Source: Clostridia bacterium
Lineage (GTDB): Bacteria; Bacillota; DULZ01
Length of the DNA: 5,600 nt
Reading direction: 5' to 3'
NCBI GenBank assembly: GCA_012520135.1
Contig: JAAYOX010000042.1
Coordinates: forward strand, 1 to 5,600
In this document: positions 1-3,821 of the stretch, one piece after another
How positions within the stretch are numbered: the first letter of the stretch is position 1
Layout of the letters: each line of letters begins with the position of its first letter
The notes under the pieces: generated by a model
Database searches by the model: none
Seen by the model: only the letters and a program-made list of their open reading frames with translations
Told to the model about the DNA's origin: nothing
Made by a program: the position numbers and the translations under genes

Positions 1-564
1 AAATATATTTCCGGACACGGTGATGTGCTGGGTGGCATAGCCGTAAGTGGTGACCAGGAGTATATTCATCGGCTGAAATTCGGTTATATGTGCGAGTTGG
101 GTGGGGTGATGAGTCCTTTTAACGGCTGGCTTTTGTTGAGAGGCTTGAAAACTCTTGGACTAAGAATGAGACAGCATGAGTCTAATGCTAATCAGGTGGC
201 TCGATTTCTCCTGAGTCATCCCAAGGTAGAAAAGGTACTCTATCCCGGTTTGCCTGATTTTCCCGGTCACGAAATAGCCAAGAAACAGATGACCGGCTTT
301 GGAGGCATGATCAGTTTTGAGGTTAAAGGAGGCCTTGTTCCCTCCAAAAAACTGGTTAACAGCCTGCAGCTAATTAAAATTGCCGTCAGTTTAGGAGATG
401 CAGAAACCTTGGTAGAGCATCCCGCAGCCATGACTCACCGGGGCTACCCAAAGGAAGCTTTATCCCAATTCTGCTTGACGGAAAGCATGATCCGGCTTTC
501 CATTGGTCTGGAAGACCCGGAAGATATTATTAATGACTTGGAACAAAGCTTGGCTACCATATAG
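1..564 (+). CDS. Cys/Met-metabolism PLP-dependent lyase, C-terminal half (methionine gamma-lyase / cystathionine gamma-lyase type), 5'-truncated by window edge
   Basis: The reading frame is open from base 1 and encodes 187 residues of a family normally near 400. The first codon is the lysine of the family motif K-Y-x-x-G-H-x-D (residues 1-8), which forms the Schiff base with pyridoxal phosphate, so about half the protein lies upstream. Further family landmarks are GGVMSP followed by LLLRGLKTLGLRM (residues 34-56), SLGDAETLVEHPAAMTH (130-146) and RLSIGLEDPEDI near the C-terminus. R165 in that last motif is the expected substrate-carboxylate arginine. Enzymes of this family are cytosolic and do gamma-elimination or gamma-replacement on methionine, cystathionine or homoserine esters. 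The GGVMSP and EHPAAMTH versions resemble methionine gamma-lyases, but the N-terminal residues that decide specificity are outside the window. The internal GTG at 25 is not a start. No clear terminator follows the TAG at 562-564. Confidence 0.93.
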   Translation, partial: KYISGHGDVLGGIAVSGDQEYIHRLKFGYMCELGGVMSPFNGWLLLRGLKTLGLRMRQHESNANQVARFLLSHPKVEKVLYPGLPDFPGHEIAKKQMTGFGGMISFEVKGGLVPSKKLVNSLQLIKIAVSLGDAETLVEHPAAMTHRGYPKEALSQFCLTESMIRLSIGLEDPEDIINDLEQSLATI

Positions 565-584
565 GCTATAAGAATGTTGAACAA

Positions 585-611
585 TTGTCAGGAAAGATTA
601 ACCAACATAAT
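585..611 (+). promoter_or_regulatory. Possible promoter for the repeat protein (short-spaced sigma-A type)
   Basis: TTGTCA (585-590, 5 of 6 to the -35 consensus) is separated by 15 bases from CATAAT (606-611, 5 of 6 to the -10 consensus). The spacer is shorter than the usual 17, so this is weak. A competing reading is a forespore sigma-G-like pair, AACATA (604-609), 18 bases, CATACTA (628-634), which would suit a spore protein. Read-through from the upstream lyase gene is also possible because no terminator separates them. Confidence 0.25.
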
Positions 612-671
612 TAACCTCCTTGTTTCTCATACTACTTTTAGCAGTAGAATTATGAAAAAGGAGTGTTAATT
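609..671 (+). promoter_or_regulatory. SD of the repeat protein inside an imperfect inverted repeat
   Basis: AAAAAGGAG at 655-663 is the SD; its GGAG core ends 8 bases before TTG 672. This places the start at TTG 672 and excludes the GTG at 663, which overlaps the SD. The arm AATTAACCTCCTT (609-621) pairs with AAGGAG (658-663) and GTTAATT (665-671), giving 13 base pairs with one bulged T (664). The 36-base loop holds a small inner hairpin, CTACT/AGTAG (632-636/643-647). If the transcript starts upstream of 609, the SD would be covered. If it starts at either candidate promoter, the 5' arm is missing or partial. Confidence 0.45.
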
Positions 672-1286
672 TTGCAATTTCAAATGCAGCAACTACAGCA
701 AAGAATCAATCAATTGCAATGGGAATTGTCCAGTATCAGTAACCAGTTGTCATCTTTGAGCTCCCAATCTGTTTCCGGCAGTATGGGAGGAGGCTATGGC
801 ATGAGCCAGGGAATGGGTAATATCGTTTCCTACACTCCTGCCCATAGCCCCAAAGCCGGTGTTGGCGATGGTGGTTCAACAACCGGCATGCAAGGTCAGA
901 ACTTTGGAGGATATGGCAGTTATGGCGTTTACGGTTTCAGTGGCGGTTTAAGCGGAATTTCCGGCCAGCTTGGTAACATTGCTTCATATACTCCCGCTCA
1001 CAGTCCTAAAGCCGGTGTCGGAGACAGTCAACAGCAAAATTTTGGCGTATCTGACTACAACTATCCTGTAAGCAGCTATTTCTCCGGCCAGCAAGGAGGG
1101 CAACTTTACGGGGGCATGGGCGGCGGTATGTCCGGTTCAGGACTTAGCGGTCAGCAATCCAATCTCGTTAGCTACACCCGTCCCAGCGCTACTGCCGGTT
1201 TTTCCGAAGTGAGCAGTTCTCCAACCGGTAGACAAGACTACGGCGTAAGTGGCTCAAATCAAGCTTTCCGTTTGGGACAATACTAA
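672..1286 (+). CDS. Gly/Ser/Gln/Tyr-rich repeat protein with N-terminal coiled coil; function unknown
   Basis: This is a 204-aa protein that I do not recognise. Start TTG 672 is chosen from the SD at 655-663. Residues 8-29 form an exact 4-3-4-3 heptad series (L8, I12, L15, L19, I22, L26, L29), so a parallel coiled coil for oligomerisation is likely. The rest is low-complexity, rich in Gly, Ser, Gln and Tyr, with no cysteine, no signal peptide and no membrane segment. A motif of form GNIxSYTPAHSPKAGVGD occurs at residues 49-66 and 101-118, and a degenerate copy (SNLVSYTRPSATAGFSE) at 163-179. This looks like a self-assembling structural protein. The neighbouring CotF-like operon makes a spore-coat or exosporium role a reasonable guess, and the tyrosines could support cross-linking, but nothing in the sequence proves either. 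A dyad-symmetric hairpin follows the stop. Confidence 0.8.
   Translation: MQFQMQQLQQRINQLQWELSSISNQLSSLSSQSVSGSMGGGYGMSQGMGNIVSYTPAHSPKAGVGDGGSTTGMQGQNFGGYGSYGVYGFSGGLSGISGQLGNIASYTPAHSPKAGVGDSQQQNFGVSDYNYPVSSYFSGQQGGQLYGGMGGGMSGSGLSGQQSNLVSYTRPSATAGFSEVSSSPTGRQDYGVSGSNQAFRLGQY
816..1208 (+). repeat. Three in-frame copies of an 17-18 residue motif
   Basis: Copies lie at 816-869, 972-1025 and about 1158-1208, within the repeat-protein gene. Copies 1 and 2 encode 17 identical residues of 18 (one Val/Ala change), yet 12 of the 18 codons differ by synonymous substitutions. The motif is therefore old and held at the protein level, not a fresh DNA duplication. Copy 3 keeps N-[IL]-V-S-Y-T and A-G and has diverged elsewhere. 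The copies are 52 and 62 residues apart, separated by Gly/Ser/Tyr-rich linkers. Confidence 0.9.
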
Positions 1287-1308
1287 AACGAAGCATTCAA
1301 TATAAACT

Positions 1309-1334
1309 GGGGGTTGCCGGTAAAGGCAACCCCC
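1309..1334. terminator. Intergenic hairpin between convergent genes, probable terminator
   Basis: GGGGGTTGCC (1309-1318) and GGCAACCCCC (1325-1334) form a perfect 10-bp stem with a 6-base loop, 22 bases after the repeat-protein stop. No T-run follows on the + strand; on the - strand it is followed by AGTTTATATT. It is a strong stem but not a textbook intrinsic terminator, and it may serve both strands. Confidence 0.6.
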
Positions 1335-1364
1335 TCAGACTATCTGCATAAAGTTAATCGATGC

Positions 1365-1395
1365 CAATTGCGGGCTCCTCTGAAGCCCGCGATTG
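1365..1395 (-). terminator. Hairpin after the CotF-like operon, possible terminator
   Basis: CAATTGCGGGCT (1365-1376) and AGCCCGCGATTG (1384-1395) make a 12-bp stem with a single T/G mismatch and a 7-base loop. It begins 18 bases beyond the stop of the last - strand gene. No T-run follows on the - strand, so termination may need the second hairpin at 1309-1334 or this may instead protect the 3' end. Confidence 0.5.
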
Positions 1396-1413
1396 ACACC
1401 GATTTTCGATCAC

Positions 1414-1680
1414 TTATACAGTCACATGTTGGCGAATAGTACTTTTTAAACCGCTTGTTTCTTCCACCGAGGCAGGTGTCGGTTGATACCAGCCCATGTG
1501 GTGCATCAATTCGAAAAGATGATGCTGGTGCCGCAGACACATATCCAGAGTTCTTAATACTTCATTTCTCAGGTTAAAATTTGTACATTCCATGGCCAGT
1601 CTGGTTAGTTTTACGGCGCATTCTTTATGCTTATCTAAAATGATTTGCATCATTTCTTTGTCTCCTAAGTGGGCTTCCAT
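1414..1680 (-). CDS. Spore coat protein CotF-like (Coat_F family), 88 aa
   Basis: Start ATG (1678-1680) has the SD AAGGAGGT (1687-1694) at 7-base spacing. The protein is two predicted amphipathic helices (about residues 8-33 and 36-62) ending in HHMGWYQPTPAS (60-71). The G-W-Y-x-P-x-x-A signature after the last helix is typical of the CotF spore-coat family, whose members have a ferritin-like helical fold. It is about half the length of a full CotF, so it looks like a one-hairpin member. It is rich in His (8, with HQHH at 51-54 and HH at 60-61), Met and Cys (C21, C32, C48), which could mean metal binding or disulfide cross-links. It lies 21 bases after the 62-aa gene and probably shares its mRNA. 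A coat function is inferred from family only. Confidence 0.82.
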   Translation of the reverse strand: MEAHLGDKEMMQIILDKHKECAVKLTRLAMECTNFNLRNEVLRTLDMCLRHQHHLFELMHHMGWYQPTPASVEETSGLKSTIRQHVTV

Positions 1681-1686
1681 GAACTT

Positions 1687-1694
1687 ACCTCCTT
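1687..1694 (-). promoter_or_regulatory. Ribosome binding site of the 88-aa CotF-like gene
   Basis: On the - strand AAGGAGGT lies 7 bases upstream of the ATG and inside the 21-base gap after the preceding gene, supporting independent, efficient initiation on a shared mRNA. Confidence 0.85.
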
Positions 1695-1701
1695 GGTTTT
1701 A

Positions 1702-1890
1702 TTAAAGATTGATGAAACGAGCTAAATTGTTTGATTGCTCCCGGTGTTCCCGTAGCATGGTTTCACAAATGTTTTTGCAACGGGGCTCATTGCAGTTTGC
1801 TTGGGCGTACTGCAGTAGCTGAATCATAGCATTTTCCGAGCGGAAATGTTCCTCTAACAGTAAACATTCCATGGCAGTCACACTGGCCAC
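1702..1890 (-). CDS. Small CotF-like helical protein, 62 aa
   Basis: The frame is open upstream to an ATG at 1926, but the codons there (K-G-G-D) are the SD itself: AAAGGAGGTGATC at 1893-1905. The real start is therefore GTG at 1888-1890, 7 bases after GGAGG. The product is almost entirely helical: a first helix with LLLEEHFRSENAMIQLLQYAQ (residues 10-30), a turn with C33-N-E-P-R-C38, and a second helix C42 to about N61 with REHREQ. Acidic/His pairs (E14-H15, E48-H49) sit at matching places in the two helices, as in ferritin-like proteins, though a metal site is not proven. The pattern resembles the N-terminal helix pair of CotF-type coat proteins, and the next gene resembles the C-terminal pair. 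Four cysteines in 62 residues (C9, C33, C38, C42) is unusual. The family assignment is less sure than for its neighbour. Confidence 0.75.
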   Translation of the reverse strand: MASVTAMECLLLEEHFRSENAMIQLLQYAQANCNEPRCKNICETMLREHREQSNNLARFINL

Positions 1891-1892
1891 TT

Positions 1893-1905
1893 GATCACCT
1901 CCTTT
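1893..1905 (-). promoter_or_regulatory. Very strong SD that fixes the GTG start of the 62-aa gene
   Basis: AAAGGAGGTGATC on the - strand is complementary over 13 bases to the usual 3' end of bacterial 16S rRNA, far more than the typical 5-7. Spacing to GTG 1890 is 7 bases from GGAGG. It shows that the in-frame ATG at 1926 is not used. Confidence 0.88.
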
Positions 1906-1962
1906 AATTATGAGACATGCCGGCAATGCGGCAGTGAGACATGAGAGCCGTCACCTTGTTTT

Positions 1963-2247
1963 CTAGTGGCTGGGGTAAAGCCTTAAGATACGCCCGTTTT
2001 CGTAGATGGACCGTGAAGCTTTCTCAGGATGGGTTTCCTCCAAATACAATTCCTTTCTGGCATTCCAGCCGCCTTTTTCCACTACAGGCAGTACTTCTGA
2101 TAAGACCGATTCCAATCGCCCCGGTCTGGAAAAAGAGATCTCGCCCATTTCCTCGGAGAACTCATAGCCCATTTGTTGAAGCTGGGACTGAAGCTCTTGT
2201 ATTTGACCGGATTGCTTCTTGGGCAATCTTCCTCGAACCTGATCCAT
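1963..2247 (-). CDS. Hypothetical 94-aa protein, first gene of the CotF-like operon
   Basis: I do not recognise this protein. ATG (2245-2247) has the SD AAAAAGGAGGT (2257-2267) 10 bases upstream, which favours this strand over the longer overlapping + strand frame at 1941-2312, which has no SD. Residues 1-12 are basic. Residues 14-26 (GQIQELQSQLQQM) form a Gln-rich amphipathic helix. A probable alpha/beta region follows (GYEFSEEMGEISFSRPGRLESVLSEVLPVV), with a charged C-terminal part ending ILRLYPSH. There is no cysteine, signal peptide or membrane segment. It lies 72 bases upstream of the 62-aa CotF-like gene on the same strand, so co-expression in sporulation is plausible but unproven. Its SD is buried in a perfect 13-bp inverted repeat, suggesting translational control. 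Confidence 0.68.
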   Translation of the reverse strand: MDQVRGRLPKKQSGQIQELQSQLQQMGYEFSEEMGEISFSRPGRLESVLSEVLPVVEKGGWNARKELYLEETHPEKASRSIYENGRILRLYPSH

Positions 2248-2257
2248 ATGTTAGTGA

Positions 2258-2290
2258 CCTCCTTTTTGCTTATTGTGAGCAAAAAGGAGG
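2258..2290. promoter_or_regulatory. Perfect inverted repeat built from SD sequences
   Basis: CCTCCTTTTTGCT (2258-2270) and AGCAAAAAGGAGG (2278-2290) are exact reverse complements with a 7-base loop. In - strand RNA the 3' arm is the SD of the 94-aa gene, so a 13-bp stem would cover it. In + strand RNA the 3' arm is an SD-like AAAAAGGAGG placed 6 bases before an ATG (2297). No T-run follows on either side, so it is not an intrinsic terminator. Confidence 0.7.
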
Positions 2291-2321
2291 GGCTTCATGC
2301 AATCTGAAATAATTTTGCTAA

Positions 2322-2348
2322 AAAGTATGGACATTAATCAGAATTTTG
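2322..2348 (-). promoter_or_regulatory. Weak candidate sporulation (sigma-E-like) promoter for the CotF-like operon
   Basis: Read on the - strand, CAAAATT (2342-2348) lies 12 bases before CATACTTT (2322-2329). The second element is 7 of 8 to the sigma-E -10 pattern CATACANT; the first is only a partial -35 match and spacing is slightly short. No good sigma-A promoter was seen on this strand. Initiation here would put the SD hairpin at 2258-2290 inside the leader. The -10 overlaps the -35 of the trpB2 promoter. Confidence 0.25.
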
Positions 2349-2356
2349 GATAAAAT
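2328..2356 (+). promoter_or_regulatory. Sigma-A-type promoter of trpB2
   Basis: TGGACA (2328-2333, 5 of 6) and TAAAAT (2351-2356, 5 of 6) are separated by exactly 17 bases. Transcription would begin near 2363, giving a leader of only about 38 bases before ATG 2401. This leaves the hairpin at 2258-2290 out of the trpB2 mRNA and makes the NAG tract most of the leader. Confidence 0.65.
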
Positions 2357-2372
2357 ACTAGCCAAGTCGGTT

Positions 2373-2410
2373 GAGATGAGATAAGGAGAGGAGAGATAAG
2401 ATGAGTAAAG
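2373..2410 (+). promoter_or_regulatory. NAG-triplet array in exact 5-nt register, candidate TRAP (MtrB) binding site
   Basis: Triplets start at 2373 GAG, 2378 GAG, 2383 AAG, 2388 GAG, 2393 GAG, 2398 AAG, 2403 GAG and 2408 AAG, each separated by two bases. Two more NAG triplets at 2359 and 2364 are 5 apart but lie at or before the predicted transcript start. The array covers the SD (GGAG at 2385-2388 and 2390-2393) and the ATG. TRAP of Bacillus binds up to 11 GAG/UAG triplets spaced by 2-3 nt, and at some tryptophan-related genes its site overlaps the SD and blocks translation. TRAP binding here is inference; SD regions are purine-rich and could give some triplets by chance. Confidence 0.45.
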
Positions 2411-3765
2411 AGCATCCAACCAAGATTCTGCTGCAGGAAAAGGACATACCTACCCATTGGTACAACATTCAGGCTGATATGCCTAACTTGCCGGAGCCGC
2501 CCCTAAACCCGGCCACCCAGGAAGTAGCCGGACCCCAGGACTTGGCGGTTATTTTTCCCGAAGAACTGATCAAACAGGAAATGTCTACCGAGAGATGGAT
2601 CGAGATCCCTGACGAAGTGCTGGATCTCTATAAACTCTGGAGACCGTCTCCCTTGTATAGGGCATTTAAACTGGAGAAAGCCCTGGATACTCCGGCCAAG
2701 ATCTACTACAAGTATGAAGGAGTCAGTCCTGCCGGCAGCCATAAGCTGAATTCAGCCGTAGCCCAAGCTTACTATAATAAAAAAGCCGGCATCAAGAGGC
2801 TGACCACGGAAACTGGAGCAGGCCAATGGGGTACTGCCTTGAGTCTGGCTTGCAACTATTTTGACCTGGAATGCCGGGTCTATATGGTTAAAATATCCAG
2901 CATTCAAAAACCATACCGGAAATCTTTGATGGAAGTATTCGGAGCCACCGTTATTCCCAGTCCCAGTAACCTAACGGAAGCGGGTAGGCAAGTGTTGGCC
3001 AAAGATCCTGATAACTTAGGCAGTTTGGGTACTGCTATCAGTGAGGCTGTGGAAGAAGCAGCTTCCAGGGAAGATACTAATTATGCATTGGGCAGTGTAC
3101 TCAATCACGTGGTGATTCATCAATCTGTCATCGGACTTGAAGCCAAAGCCCAACTGGAAATGGTGGACGCCTACCCTGATGTGGTCATCGCTTGCTGTGG
3201 CGGGGGAACCAATTTTGGCGGTGTTGCCTTTCCTTTTGTTCCGGACAAATTGGCAGGGAAGGGGCCTCGCCTGGTTGCAGTAGAACCTGCTGCTTGCCCT
3301 ACCTTGACTCAAGGTGAGTTTGCTTATGACTTTGGCGATTTAGCCAAGTTGACACCCTTGTTGAAAATGTACACCCTGGGTCATGCTTTTATGCCGCCGG
3401 GAATTCATGCCGGAGGACTCCGTTACCACGGTGACTCTCCTTTGGTAAGCCAGCTTTACCATGACGGGATCATCGAGGCCCAGGCAGTGCTTCAGACAGA
3501 TGTATTTAAAGCGGCTACCCTGTTTGCCAAGACGGAAGGTATTCTGCCGGCACCGGAGAGTGCCCATGCCATTTCCGCCGCAATCAAAGAGGCAAATCAG
3601 GCCAAGGAAGCCGGGGAAGAGAAAGTGATCCTGTTTAACTTAAGCGGTCACGGGCACTTTGATTTAACAGCCTACGACAATTACCTGTCAGGAAAAATAG
3701 AAGACGTAGTTCACGGCGAAGAATTCATCAAAGAGAGCTTGGCTTGCCTGCCAGAAATTAAATAA
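2401..3765 (+). CDS. trpB: Tryptophan synthase beta subunit, TrpB2 class (stand-alone)
   Basis: This 454-aa cytosolic PLP enzyme condenses indole with L-serine (or an activated serine) to make tryptophan. Motifs in order: RPSPLYR (81-87), GSHKLNS with the PLP lysine K115, TETGAGQWG (136-144) whose E137 matches the catalytic glutamate of TrpB, the PLP-phosphate loop CGGGTN (266-271), PAPESAHA with E386, and SGHGHFD (415-421) with S415 near the pyridine nitrogen. The long N-terminal extension, GSHKLNS in place of GAHKINN, and SGHGHFD in place of SGRGDKD mark the TrpB2 group rather than the TrpA-partnered TrpB1. No trpA or other trp gene is in the window, so indole salvage is the likely role. 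ATG 2401 has a good SD 7 bases upstream. It has its own promoter, a NAG-repeat leader and a terminator, so it appears monocistronic and possibly tryptophan-regulated. Confidence 0.96.
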   Translation: MSKEHPTKILLQEKDIPTHWYNIQADMPNLPEPPLNPATQEVAGPQDLAVIFPEELIKQEMSTERWIEIPDEVLDLYKLWRPSPLYRAFKLEKALDTPAKIYYKYEGVSPAGSHKLNSAVAQAYYNKKAGIKRLTTETGAGQWGTALSLACNYFDLECRVYMVKISSIQKPYRKSLMEVFGATVIPSPSNLTEAGRQVLAKDPDNLGSLGTAISEAVEEAASREDTNYALGSVLNHVVIHQSVIGLEAKAQLEMVDAYPDVVIACCGGGTNFGGVAFPFVPDKLAGKGPRLVAVEPAACPTLTQGEFAYDFGDLAKLTPLLKMYTLGHAFMPPGIHAGGLRYHGDSPLVSQLYHDGIIEAQAVLQTDVFKAATLFAKTEGILPAPESAHAISAAIKEANQAKEAGEEKVILFNLSGHGHFDLTAYDNYLSGKIEDVVHGEEFIKESLACLPEIK

Positions 3766-3781
3766 CCTACATGAACGAATC

Positions 3782-3819
3782 AAAAGGGGGCTATATCCTG
3801 CGCGGGATATAGCCCCTTT
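3782..3819. terminator. Bidirectional intrinsic terminator between trpB2 and the ATP-grasp gene
   Basis: GGGGCTATATCC (3787-3798) and GGATATAGCCCC (3805-3816) make a perfect 12-bp stem with a 6-base loop. A flanking A-run (3782-3785) and TTT (3817-3819) extend it, so each strand ends in a short U-run: CCCCTTTGCTT on + and CCCCCTTTTGATT on -. It lies 16 bases after the trpB2 stop and almost touches the - strand stop at 3822. Confidence 0.88.
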
Positions 3820-3821
3820 GC

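Noticed and set aside
663..671. GTG 663 as start of the repeat protein
   Set aside because: It overlaps the SD; TTG 672 is correctly spaced.
1340..1540. A 66-codon - strand frame overlapping the 88-aa CotF-like gene
   Set aside because: It overlaps the convincing CotF-like frame, runs through the intergenic hairpin and has no SD.
1891..1926. ATG 1926 as start of the small CotF-like gene (74 aa)
   Set aside because: The extra codons contain the SD itself; GTG 1890 is correctly placed.
1911..1943. Direct repeat TGAGACATG (1911-1919 and 1935-1943) flanking a 5-bp TGCCG/CGGCA hairpin
   Set aside because: Short, only two copies, no link to a mobile element or known operator; likely chance.
1941..2312. 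A 123-codon + strand frame opposite the 94-aa gene
   Set aside because: It has no SD, an unstructured Pro/Arg/Phe-rich product, and lies antisense to a gene with a good SD in a coherent - strand operon.
2297..2353. An 18-codon frame (MQSEIILLKSMDINQNFG) with an SD-like AAAAAGGAGG, as a trpB2 leader peptide
   Set aside because: It has no Trp codons and mostly precedes or overlaps the likely trpB2 promoter, so it would not be in that mRNA. The SD is explained as the mirror arm of the palindrome.
2291..2400. T-box riboswitch before trpB2
   Set aside because: No T-box AGGGTGGNACCGCG-like sequence, no specifier stem and no terminator; the predicted leader is too short.
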